A DNA stretch of 64,000 nucleotides from Dactylorhiza incarnata (taxonomy: Eukaryota; Streptophyta; Magnoliopsida; Asparagales; Orchidaceae), in assembly GCA_033032865.1 (NCBI GenBank), contig JAWHQI010000170.1, positions 3,345,001-3,409,000 on the forward strand. Reading direction: 5' to 3'. Of this stretch, positions 44,576-55,382 are shown piece after piece. Position 1 is the stretch's first letter, and each line of letters starts with the position of its first letter. The translations under genes were made by a program, and so were the position numbers. A model generated the notes under the pieces. It saw nothing but the letters and a program-made list of their open reading frames with translations. It did not search any database and was not told where the DNA came from.

Positions 44576-45840
44576 TGTTGCGGGTCGTTCAGGTGCTCTG
44601 GTAGACTGGTCGAATTGAACCACCTTAGCTCGGAAGCGAACCGAGTGCGCAAACAGTCAATTAGAGATTAGTTGAGTACACAGAGACTTTTTAACGTGGA
44701 AAACCCGAAAAGGGTAAAAAATCACGTGGTCGGTGCTGTGCCGACCAAATTCCACTATCTTCTCAGAGCTCACAATTAGGTACTTAGAAGTCGAGCGCGA
44801 CAGGCCGCCGCTCGTTACAACAATAGAGAGAGAGAGAGAGAGTTCCGAGAGTTCCGAGAGTTCCGAGGGCCACCTATCGGAATACTAAGTCTTTTTCCTT
44901 CTGAGAACTGCGGGGAACAAAAGTGAGAATGTTGAGTCGCCTTTCGGGATGGGGGAAATCTTCAAGTCCACGAAGGAGATCTTCGAGCGCCGAAGGAGAA
45001 TTTTGTGAAAATCTGCAAGGAGCTCTCCCGGGTGCAGAAGGCAAGATCCTCCCAAATGAAGGCTCTGAGCTCCTTTTATAGCTTTGGCTGGGGCCTGGGG
45101 GTAGCCCGGTAATTTTGTCGTCGTAACCACCGTAACCACCTGGCGGACGAATCACATTTTCTGGTTCGGAGCACACGGATCGCCATTTTTCGTAAATGAC
45201 CGTCTCGCCCCTCGGGCAGTTCGGGCAGCTTTGTTGAAGGCGAAAAAGGCGACAAGCCGTTCCTGCAATCTGAGAAATTAGAAAGACAAAAAGTGAGCGT
45301 GCCCGAAATGTGAAAGTGCTCGGAGCGCGCTCAGAAGCGTTCTGAGCGCGCAACGAACGGAGAAGCAATCTGAGCGACTGGGGAGGCGTTCTGAGAATGC
45401 TCAGGAGCATTCCGAGCGCGCATGAGCGCGGAAGTGTTCTGAGCGCGCAATGAACATGGAAGCGTCCTGGTCGCGCTGTGAGGCGTTCTGAGCGCGCAAC
45501 GAGCGTGGGAGCGTTCTGAGCGAACGGAGAGACGTTCTGAGCGCGCAACGAGCGCGGGAGCGCTCTGAACGCGCAACGAACACGAGAGCGTTCTGAGCGT
45601 GCAACGAACACGTAAGTGCTCCGAACGCGCTTAGAGGCGTTCTGAGCGTGTTACGAGCGCGGGAGCGCTCTGAGCGGAATCCGGGGCCCAAAGGGCGCAC
45701 ATCGAGCTTGGAGAGGGCGGACGCCCCCGAACCCCTCCACATGGAGGTGAATCGACCGCAACCTCAGGGGCGCGGTTGGCCGCACCCCACGAGGAGGTGT
45801 GGCTTGGCCGCACACCACTACGGGTGCGGTTAGGCGGCGT
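44576..45840 (-). repeat. truncated LTR of the L2b family
   Basis: Starts TGTTGCGGGTCG and follows the L2b LTR through TATA (TATAAAAGG, minus, about 45072-45080). From 45330 to 45680 it has units of about 33 bp with GTTCTGAGCGCGCAACGAGC, then a few GCGGTTGGCCGCACC hairpins. The GGGTGTACAACA end is missing, so it is cut off near 45840. No interior is attached. Upstream 44277-44575 is AT-rich without a gene. Confidence 0.8.
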
Positions 45841-46232
45841 TATTGCACGGTTGTAGGCGTTGCGGTCCGGCGAGAGCGGTTGGTTACGAAGGAAGTGGGC
45901 TTGCCCACTTCCCCACTCTCCCCTCATCATGCTAGTGACTTTGGGGAGTAACCACCTCTTCTTATGCATATAAATAAATGAGAGTTTTGTATAAGCGCAT
46001 CAATTATTTTTTAATAAAAGTTAATTAAAGTAGAGCAAAAAATATTTATGCAATACTAATAAAAATTTATATTATGTTCAAATCCCATTGTATTATAATA
46101 ATAGTAATAAAAATCTAATTCAGCCTAACTGACAGAGCCGTCAACTAACCTGTAACGGCGTCGTTAACATCACGGTTGCGGTCGTATAAAGATTCCAAGG
46201 GAGTTGAGCTCAGCGGCTCACGCCGAAAGGAG
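45841..46232. other. spacer and likely promoter/5' leader of the ARM-repeat gene
   Basis: Contains a perfect inverted repeat GGAAGTGGGC-TT-GCCCACTTCC, near 45889-45911, then AT-rich DNA. A weak TATA-like GTATAAAG (46183-46190) is about 45 bp before the ATG, so it may be too close to be the core promoter. TATTATAATAATAG near 46089 is an alternative. Confidence 0.4.
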
Positions 46233-49200
46233 ATGGATTCGTTGAAACTCGCCGCCAGCGAGGATTCGGGGGTGAGGGTGGCGGCGGCGGAGGCCTTGGA
46301 ATCCATCGTGAAGAGGGCTGGATCAAATGAAAAAGAGACTCGGATGGATGCGGCGAGAGAGATTCGGCGGCTGACGAAGACGTCGGCGAGGCACCGACGG
46401 CACCTTTCCGGCGCGATAGAGCCATTAGTGCAGATGCTCCGCGATGAGAAACCGGAGTGTAATGAGGTTGCTATCCTCGCACTTCTCAATCTCGCCGTCA
46501 AGGACGAGAGGTAATTCGGGTTGTGGGGTTTGCCCTCCTTGTTTGGCTTCCTAGCTACTTGTTTGCTATACTTTCTGTTAGCTTAGCTATATATAACTTG
46601 ATTAATAATTTGATTTGGGTAGTCATTTGTGGGGAATTCAAGTATTTCTAGTTATGAGTGTGTAGAATTTGTCTGTCCACTTCTCTGGATGATTGATTAC
46701 CGTGGGTTTGATGGGATAGATTGTAATGAATTTGGAGACGTTTTAGGTTCTTAGTATGATTTCAGTAGTAATACATATAATTTCCATCCTTCCTGTAAAG
46801 GATGAGAGGCAATCTGGTTTGGAGTTTTGCTCTCCTTGATTGAATATCTACTGGTTTGCTGTAGATTTCTCTTTATTTCCGGCTACTTTGATTTCAAACA
46901 GGGCTATTTTGACACTTTTCACGTCATATTCCGTGTAATCTGTTTTTGTTTGCTTCTTGAAAGAATGATTTTAGCAATTGATGTCAGAATATGGAATTTG
47001 CAAAAGCCTTTTCATTTATTGCTATGATTTCAGTAGTGTCACATCTTCCCCCCAATTTAAAATTATTTCAGGCTAGGTATCTTAAATCTTCGGAGGGAAA
47101 ACGTGCAAAATTGAACCAGATTGATAGAATTGAATCTCTATCTGCTTTAGGTTTTGATGCGATGGCTTGAAACTCTGTTTGGTTAATATTGTGATTCCAT
47201 TTGTTCATTTAATTGGAGTTATTGAATTGGATTATTGAATTGGATTATGACCTTGATTTGTTCATTTAACTGCAAGAAAAATATCAACATAATGAAACAA
47301 AAATTCTATGGTTCGTCGCGTAGCATCCACATTCACCATGGCATAGCGAGATTAACTCCGGATAAAACTCACTCAAATTTATTAGAATTCTCTCATTTTT
47401 CTTCCTCAAATTTTGTCTCTCCCCTCCTTTGCTCCCCAAATAGAGAGGTCCAATGCCACAATCAACTCTCTTCACTGTCAATCCAAACCCGACCTCCTCA
47501 CTATTATTTGTGTCAAATAATCTATCACAGCCTCAACCCGCTTCAATTTGAACAACACACACACGCGTGCGCGAGCGCGCATACAATGATCAACTTTAGA
47601 AAACACAAGTTTTGTCCATACCTTAGTTACCATGCGTTTTAATGTCAACACGCAAACGGTCCTCACATGCTAGAATCCTCACTCATGAAATACGGTTGCA
47701 TGTGCATGCGGATCTTCTCCATGCATGTATACGCGCCTACTTTCCATGTATTGCTCCTGTGCATGCATACTACATCATTCCACTACGCCACATAGTAGCG
47801 ACACACCTCGCTTTCTTCACCTCTACTTTACATGTTATTTGTTCATTGCGTATAGCCTCCGCATAGCCATGTCTGCTCACTACAACACAACATAGAGCTC
47901 CACTCTGTGTCCCAATATCACCCGCATTCGCGCTAGATCACCATGTTAGCCAGTTGTTTGCTTTATGTCACTCAACCAAATGTCACCACCAATAGTTTTG
48001 GTACGACAACAAGAAACTTCTCCGAAAATTTGGGAATTATCTAACAACTTAAATATTTAATGCGAAATGACCACGTATGTAAATCTTTAATTATTATATA
48101 GATAGGAAATAATTGAGCTTAAATCAAAATGAATTCATTTTGAATTCCAATTCTGCCCTTCAAGTGCTCAACTGAACAACATAATTGGAATTGACCATCT
48201 AATTTCAATTCCAAACGGCCAATTCCATCCAAACTAATGGGTCCTAAAGAAAATTGAAAATAAGATTTACATGATTGAATGATAAGCACCTGTGCATACA
48301 ACTACAATTAGAGATGTTAAGTTACAATAAGATTTATGCTTTACGAAGAAAGTACTACCAAATTTTGATCTTTCATTTTGGTATAATCTTACCTAATATT
48401 TAATGGTCACAAAGAGGAACCTATGAGAGTTCCATTTAGTTTTAATAGATTGGAATCCTATTTGAAGTTATTGATTTAGGCTTCGTTTGGCGCGGTGGTG
48501 GCGGTCGTGAACGTGGTGGTCATGAACCGTCGTTCGTGAACGCCCAACCTCACCTAAAAAATTACATGCATTTTATGCTCAAAACTAGTTTATTTTCTTG
48601 GTAGCGATCATAACCTTTGTCATGCCAAACATACATTCTATGATAATTGAGTTTTTGTCCAAACTCACCGGAGCAAATAAGCCGTGCCAAACGAAGCCTT
48701 GCGCTGTCTTACATTTCCATTTACATTTTTCTCTAAACTTGACATGTCTCCACATTGGAAATCAAGTAAGATCGTCATGATTTATAAAAATCTAGTTGCT
48801 TTAAAGACAATATTTAAAAACTTTTAATTAGTCAGGTTGAAGGTGGATTGATTGATTTAAGGATTCAAGAATCAATATATTTCTGATAAAATAGGTAGAA
48901 AATGTAGTTGTTTTAGAAAAGGATAGTTTTCTTTTCACATTTGAAGTATTAAATTGAAACGATCCGTTTGAAAATAATTTGCAAGGTACTTGATAACTCA
49001 TATTGATAGAATTTGATATAAACTCTTAGTTGGTGGAGTTTGATATTCGAATTGGTTGCGTAATGGAAAGGGATTGAAGCATATTCGATAATTCGGAGAA
49101 CTTTCATGAAGAGATAAAAAATTTTATGCACATCGAAGTTTCTTTCCTTTATTTGTAAGAAGGGAGAATAGAGTTCAAGTTGTCACACATCAAACTCTAT

Positions 49201-50613
49201 AATTTATTTGAATTGGTTTATCCTTTGAAGTTAGGACTGAAATGCTAAGATGAAGATGCCTGTCATGAGTAATTATGTTATGGAGAGCTAAATGTGTTCT
49301 TTTAATAGAACAATAATTTGACATAAATGTTGTGTGCATTTGAGCTTTGAACAGTGAAAGTTCATTGCTTCTAATTTGGGTGCGATAGAAATGAAAATGT
49401 TCTATTAGATTACTCTCAAAGCCAACAAAGATAATTAATGAATGATTATATTTGAGGAACAGTCAGGGGTGAAATCTGTCAAAGATAATGCAATTCAAAT
49501 AAACTCAGCTGGTTTCGACATACGCAACAAATGGCAGAAAATACACCAAAAATTATACGAATCGATTAAATTAGTGCACGAGTCAGATGGTGAAGGGGTA
49601 AAACTAAGGTGTAATATGGATAGAATTGTTCAAAATAATTTGCAAGTTTAACACCTCACGCAACTCATAAAGTTGACCCTAAAAATTATTCTTTTATGAT
49701 GACAAACCATATTTTCTAAAACTTGATGATTACAATTGGTTTCCTGTGATGCTCCCATAAGATTTCGTTTAACAATTCACCGATTTCGCATTGCAGGAAC
49801 AAGATCAAGATCATAGATGCTGGCGCGCTCGATCCCCTCATCTGTTTCTTGCAATCAACAAACTCGAACTTACAGGAATACGCCACTGCCGCGCTCCTTA
49901 CCCTCTCGGCCACTTCCATCAACAAGCCCATCATAAGCTCCACGAATGCCATCCTCCTCCTCGTCAAAATCCTCAAGGACGGCAACCCCCAATCGAGGAT
50001 AGATTCAATCATGGCTCTCTATAACCTCTCCACCATCCCCGGTAACCTGGAAACCATCCTCGGATCCCAAACAATTCCTTCATTAATCACAGTCCTCAAA
50101 AGCTGCAAGAAATCTTCCAGAACAGCAGAAAAATGCTGTGCCATTCTCGAATCCCTCGTCGCCTTTGACGATGGAAGAATTGCCCTGACATCCGAGGAAG
50201 GTGGAGTGCTTGCGCTCGTCGAAGTGATCGAGGATGGCTCTCTCCGTGGCCGAGAGTATGCGGTCGGCGCGCTTCTGACCATGTGCGAGAGTGATAGAAA
50301 CAGATATAGAGAGATTATATTGAAAGAAGGGGTGATCCCCGGTCTTCTTGAGCTGACAGTTCATGGAACACCAAAGTCTCAATCAAAATCCAAAAAACTA
50401 TTGCATATGCTGAGAAAATCTCCATACCAGAGATCAGAGCTCGAGGCAGACGCATTGGAGAGCATAGTTTGCAGCATCGTGTCGAGAATGGACGGCGAGG
50501 ATTGTGCCGGAAATGCAAAGAAGATGCTTGCGGAAATGGTGCAGGTGAGCATGGAGCAAAGTTTGAGGCATTTGAATCAGAGGGCTTTCGTCTGCACCCC
50601 AGCTAAGAAATAA
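46233..50613 (+). CDS. ARM-repeat protein (U-box-less PUB-like), two exons
   Basis: Exons 46233-46510 and 49797-50613, intron GAGAG|GTAATT...TTGCAG|GAAC. The join gives ..KDERNKIKIID in frame, 364 residues in all. ATG 46233 is the first ATG in frame; a non-ATG extension upstream lacks support. Armadillo helices recur every 41-43 residues: ALLNLAV (83-89), ALLTLS (125-130), ALYNLS (166-171), ILESLV (209-214), ALLTMC (251-256). This is the arrangement of plant ARM/U-box relatives, but no U-box is present, so ligase activity is not expected. Such proteins act as protein-protein scaffolds in cytosol or nucleus; the partner is unknown. The tail (AFVCTPAKK) is basic. The frame is intact and codon use differs from the flanking transposons, supporting a live gene. 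Confidence 0.92.
46511..49796 (+). other. 3286-nt intron of the ARM-repeat gene
   Basis: AT-rich with canonical GT...AG ends. Contains a small MITE (48479-48698), a copy of ATTGGAATT-rich inverted sequence near 48115-48245, and a short TGCATGCATGTATAC-rich stretch near 47690-47780. No nested gene is seen. Short frames inside are not conserved-looking. Confidence 0.85.
48479..48698. mobile_element. MITE in the intron (220 bp)
   Basis: Terminal inverted repeat GGCTTCGTTTGGCGCGG against GGCTTCGTTTGGCACGG (16 of 17). Flanks are TTA and TTG, a possible decayed 3-bp target site of Tourist/PIF type. It shares its end sequence with the MITE at 63208-63397. Confidence 0.75.
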
Positions 50614-51275
50614 CGATGCCTTTAAAGTGCAAGTGAAGATGTAAAGGTTGGGGATTTGTTGAAAACTTTGTCTACCGTGGAGAATTCTTAGAATGGTTCG
50701 CCTTCTCGGAAGTTGAAGATTTGTGCTGCTCCGATTCTGTTTTTCGTGTCTTTTCTTTTGTTGTTCTGCTCTGGATTTTGGGGCTGTGAAAGTTTTAGAA
50801 GGAATAAAATTGGTAGAATGCCAGTCCAGGCCACTCTGGTATCAGGTGACTGGTTTAAATGTTCATTATTTCCCCTTTTTATGTATTTCTACATGTTTGA
50901 ATCCAATATTTTGAGTAAAATTGCTTCTTTATGAAGTATCTTATATCATAGTGTGTTATATTTTATATTTTGATTGAAATTGCCCATATAATTCAGATAT
51001 TTTATTTAATGTCATAGTGCATTATATTATATCCTAATAGTTTTAAAAACATTTATCAAGAATAATAATCAAGCCCGTCATTTCTTTATATGTTGCTGAA
51101 TGTTTCTTAGTAAAACTGATTTTTTTTCATTGTAGTAGCAAGGTTGTTGTGGAGATCTAATATGTTTGAAGCTTGTATAGTTGATCATCCTTCAATTTAT
51201 GCCATCTTATAAGATGAAGTTGACCATCATTCGTAGTCAACATCTGCAGCCGCCTGCCCATAAAAATTATATAAC
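50614..51275. other. 3' flank of the ARM-repeat gene, AT-rich
   Basis: 3' untranslated region and intergenic AT-rich DNA. No second gene. It ends at the TGTTGCGGG LTR boundary. Confidence 0.6.
50803..50808 (+). terminator. polyadenylation signal candidate of the ARM-repeat gene
   Basis: AATAAA in GGAATAAAATTGG, 190 nt after the stop codon. Downstream is T-rich. The best candidate by position; plant signals are loose. Confidence 0.45.
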
Positions 51276-52977
51276 TGTTGCGGGTCGCTTATGGCCTTGG
51301 TAGACCGGTTTAAATTGAACCGCCTTAGCTCGTGAGCGGTCTAAGCGCGCAAACAGTCAATTTGAGATCTGCTGAATACACATGGACTTTTTAGCGTGGA
51401 AAACCCGGAAAGGGTGAAAAACCACGTGGCCGGAGCTGTGCCGACCAAATTTCACTATCTCCAGAGAGGTTACAATTAGATACTAAGAGATCAAGCGCGA
51501 CAGGCCGCTGCTCGTTACAATAGAGAGAGAGAGAGAGAGAGAGAGAGAGCACTCCGAGGGTGACATACCACCTCTCGAAAAACTAAGTACTTTTTCTATG
51601 AGTACAGCGGTGAACGAAAGTGAGAAGGCCTTGTCCGCTTTCCAGAGGACAGAGGTGAGACCGCCCTGTCTGCTTTTGAGAAGACGGAAGTGAGACTGCC
51701 CTGTCCGCTTTCTTGAGAATGAAAGTGGGACAGCCGTGTCCGCTTTCCTGAGAACGAAAGTGAGACAGCCTGTCCGCTTTCCTGAGAACGAAAGTGAGAC
51801 AGCCTTGTCCGCTTTCGCGAAGAAGGAAATCTCTAAGTCCACGAAGAAGATCTTCAAGCACCGAAGGAGAATTCCGTGAAAATCTTCAAGGAGCTCTCTC
51901 TCGTCGTGAAGGCGGGATCCTTTAAATGAAGCCTTGGGGCCTTTTTATAGCTTTGGCCGGGGGTAGCCCGGTAATTTCGCCGTCGTAACCACCATAACCA
52001 CCTTGGCGGACGGCACTCGGATCACCATTTTTCGTAAATGACCATCTTGCCCTTTGAGGAAAGGCGACAAGCCGTTCCTGAAAAGTGAGAAACTGAAAAG
52101 ACAAAAAGTGAGCGAGCCGAGGCGGAAAAGTGAGCGAGGCTGAAATGTGAGCGGGGCGAGGCGTAAAAGTGAGCGAGGTGAGGCGGAAAAGTGAGCGAGG
52201 CCAGGAAAAGCGGACTACAACCTTTCCCGGCGCGGGGATGCGGTTTCGGCTGCATCCCCCGCGGAGGGGGACTCGGCCGCACCTCACATGGGAGGGTGCA
52301 GTTTGGCCGCACCCTCCTATGGCCGCACACCCCTATGGGGGGTGCGGTTTGGCCGCACCCCCCTATAGGGTGTGCGGTTTGGCCGCTCCCCCCATGGGGG
52401 GGGGGGGGGGGGGGGGGTGCGGTTCGGCCGCACGCCCCATGGGGGGTGCGGTTTGGGCCGCTCCCCCCATGGGGGGGGGGGGGGTGCGGTTTGGCCGCAC
52501 CTCCCATGGGGGGGTGCTGTTTGGCCGCACCCCCCTATGGGGGGTGCGGTTGGGACGCACCCCCATGGGGAGGTGCGGTTTGTCCGCACCCCCCTATGGG
52601 GGTGCAGTTGGGCCGCACCCCCCATGGGGGGGTGCGGTTTGGCCGCACCCCCCATGGGGGGTGCGGTTTGGCCGCTCCCCCCATGGTGGGGTGCGGCTTG
52701 GCCGCACCCCCTATGGGGAGAGGGTGCGGCTTGGCCGACCCGGCCGCACCCCATGTGGGTGGGGTGCTGGCTAACCGCCCCCCACTTAGTGGGGTGCGGG
52801 CTAACCGCACCCCGGTAGTGGGGTGCGGCTTTGTGCTTACCTGGCGCCGTTTCTAGCGCGTCGTACTTGCGCGGCGGGTCCTCCTCTTCCGCGATCCGGG
52901 GTTCGACTGGTCCCCCCTCCTCTCTTTAGCGGGGTTTTTCTCTAGACGCACCCCAAGGCCTTTATGGGTACGCAACA
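51276..52977 (-). repeat. 3' LTR of the truncated Tat element (1702 bp)
   Basis: Begins TGTTGCGGG (plus) and ends TACGCAACA. Minus-strand TATA near 51942-51950. A 41-bp array (GTCCGCTTTCCTGAGAACG type, about 5 copies) spans 51620-51825. A GA microsatellite is at 51522-51549. The purine tract GGTTTGGGGGGCTTA lies at 52979-52993 (minus). Confidence 0.9.
52290..52830. repeat. hairpin minisatellite, long version
   Basis: About 18 units of 27-32 bp of the type GGGGTGCGGTTTGGCCGCACCCCCC, each an inverted repeat around GGCC, spaced by CCATGG or CTATGG. Includes G runs up to about 18. It fills the U3 part of the LTR upstream of TATA in transcription order. Open frames here are repeat by-products. 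Confidence 0.9.
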
Positions 52978-53811
52978 TAAGCCCCCCAAACCTCCGGAGT
53001 CTGAATCTCGTTGCGAGGAGTTCGGAGGTTTTGATTTTCCTGCGGCGGCTTTATCCATTGTTCTCTTCGTGGTGCCCTGGGTAGGATCTGCTGCCTAGTA
53101 TTGATATCTGAACAGTTTGAGGGTTTCCTGCAAAATTTTGCACGGTTCTGAGCCCGCGGCTTTTATATAATAGAAAGTTAGCTTGCACAAGTCTGGGCTT
53201 GCGGCTTTTTTGCATGAGTCTGGCTCGCGGCTTTTTTGCACGAGTCTGGCTCGTGGCTTGGCCGGTGAATAGCGTTTGTATTCAAACTGAGGGTGCACGT
53301 AAGGGGGGCAGACCCCTACGACACCGGGACTTGACGGCGGAGGAGAAGGGCGGGCCTTCAATCGACGGCAGTACAAAGTCCCCGGGGCAGGGCCCCGAAG
53401 TGGCCGATGAATAACGGGTGTATTCAAACCAGGGGGCGAACGTAAGGGGGGCAGGCCCCTACGACGCTAGGACTTGACGGCGGAGGAGAAGGGCGGACCT
53501 TCAATCGACGACGGTGCAAAGTCCCTGAGGCAGGGCCCCAAAGTAAAGATTTTTCCTTTATTAAATATAGGTGACAAGGTATGTGCCTATTTTTGTAGTA
53601 AGAAATCTTTTTAAACATAGTTTTTTCAACACAAGACAAGTTTGCACAAGTCTGAGCTCGCGGCTTAGTAAATGACATAAGATAGGTTTGCGCGAGCTTT
53701 TACATAATAGGATAGGTGCACGAGCCTGAGCTCGCGGCTTTTACATAATAAATTATAAGATAAGTTTGCACGAGTCCGAGCTCGCGGCTTAGTTGATGAT
53801 AGAAGACTGTG
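52978..53811 (-). other. 3' non-coding region of the truncated Tat element
   Basis: Two copies of the 140-bp-class repeat seen in L2b (53262-53400 and 53400-53545), and several GCACGAGTCTGGCTCGCGGC units. No gene. Confidence 0.75.
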
Positions 53812-55269
53812 TTACTGGTAAAAGCGGCGCAGGTTCTGGGCGTTCCAGGTGCGCGGTAGAGTCTTTCCTTCTGCTGTTCTGAGCCTGTACGTTCCGGGCT
53901 TTACGACCGTAGTGACAACGTATGGGCCTTCCCAGGTTGGTGAGAGCTTATCTCATTGGGGGCCTTTGCCGGCTGCTTCGACGCTGCGTAGGACGAGATC
54001 TCTTACGTTGATTGGCCTGGGTTTCACCCTCCTGTCATAGCTTCGGGCTATGCGCCTTTGGTAAGACGCGGCGCGTTGTGCAGCGTTATCCCGAACCTCG
54101 GGAATTAGGTCGAGATTTTCCCGAAGCAGCCCGTCATTTTTGCTGGGATCGAAGGTTAGCACCCGAGTGCTTGAAACACCGATGGCGATGGGGATGATAG
54201 CCTCAGTACCATAACAGAGATTGTAAGGCGTCTCTCCCGTGGGAGTCCGCTCTGTTGTGCGGTATGCCCATAGTACGTTTGGGAGTGCATCCACCCATTG
54301 TCCCCCAGCTTCTTCTAAGCGCGTCTTCAATCCTTTGAGGATGGTGCGGTTCGTGACTTCTACTTGTCCGTTGGTTTGTGGATGTGCTACTGCGGTATGA
54401 CGGAGGTTGATCTTCAGGTCTTCGCACATCTTGGTGAAGGATTTCCCAGTAAACTGGGTGCCGTTGTCGGCAATGATTGTTGCTGGGATGCCGAAGCGGC
54501 AGACGATGTTCTTCCAGACGAATTGTTTAGCGTTCTCTTCTGTGATTTTGGCCAGGGGCTCCGCCTCTACCCACTTGGTGAAGTAATCGATGGCCAGGAT
54601 GATGAACTTCCTTTGCCCGGATGCTAGAGGCAGTGGGCCGAGAAGGTCGATTCCCCATTGTGCGAATGGCCACGCACTTTGGAGTGCGGAAAGTGAGACC
54701 GGGGGCTGATGGGGTATGTTGGCATGCAGTTGACAGCTCCTGCATTTTTGAACTAGCTCGATTGCGTCCTTATTTATTGTTGGCCAATAGAAACCTTGGC
54801 GTAGTATTTTTCGCGCCAACGCTTTCCCGCCTAGGTGTTCTCCGCAGACTCCCGCGTGTACTTCTGGGAGGGCGTAGTCCGCCTCGTCCGCCGATAGGCA
54901 CTTTAGATACGGGCCCGAGAATGCCCGTTTGTAAAGTTCTCCGTCTATAACGGTGAATGATGCCGCCCGCATCCGTAACCTTCGCGCCTCTAAGCTATCT
55001 TCGGGGAGGCGTCCGTGTTCAAGGTAAGCTCGTAATGGAGTCATCCAGGATAACTCTTCTCGGTGGATGGTTGCGATCTCCCATGGCCCCTGGATGCTCG
55101 GGATCATGATCTCTTCAATCCGGCGTCTTCGAGACTGGTAGCTGGAGGGCGAAGTGGCGAGCTTGGACAGGGCATCCGCCCTGGAATTCTGCTCTCGGGG
55201 GATGTGCAAGATTTGATGTGTCGAGATCTTCTGAAGGAGCAACTTTGCGAGGGCGAGGTATTTTGCCAT
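53812..55269 (-). pseudogene. integrase of the truncated Tat element
   Basis: Starts in the RNase H-integrase spacer (MAKYLALAKLLLQKIS) and has the zinc region (GVCGEHLGGK, CRSCQLHANIP), core WGIDLLGPL, ATIIADNGTQFTG, HPQTNGQVEV, and the C-terminal RPINVRDLVLRS module. TGA at 53953-53955 cuts it after AAGKGPQ. The remaining 46 codons (DKLSP.WEGPYVV...RRFYQ) run on to TAA at 53812 in the same frame. Confidence 0.9.
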
Positions 55270-55382
55270 CTGGTCGCTTTTGGCCTCGTAGTCTCCTTCA
55301 ACTTGCGAGACTACGAGTTGGGAGTTGGCGTAGATCGTCAGGTTCTCCGCCTTGCAATCGATGGCGAGCCGGAGACCGGCGA

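Noticed and set aside
46176..46232. Upstream extension of the ARM-repeat protein from a TTG
   Set aside because: No ATG; the extension overlaps the TATA-like word and looks like leader sequence.
48115..48245. Further MITE in the intron (ATTGGAATT inverted words, GGGTCCTAAA end)
   Set aside because: I could not find a matching left end or target duplication.
52169..52856. 200-220-codon frames with GCGLAAPP-like repeats
   Set aside because: Hairpin array by-product, open in several frames on both strands.
53053..53560. Tandem units as a CRISPR array
   Set aside because: No constant repeat with unique spacers; eukaryotic transposon context.
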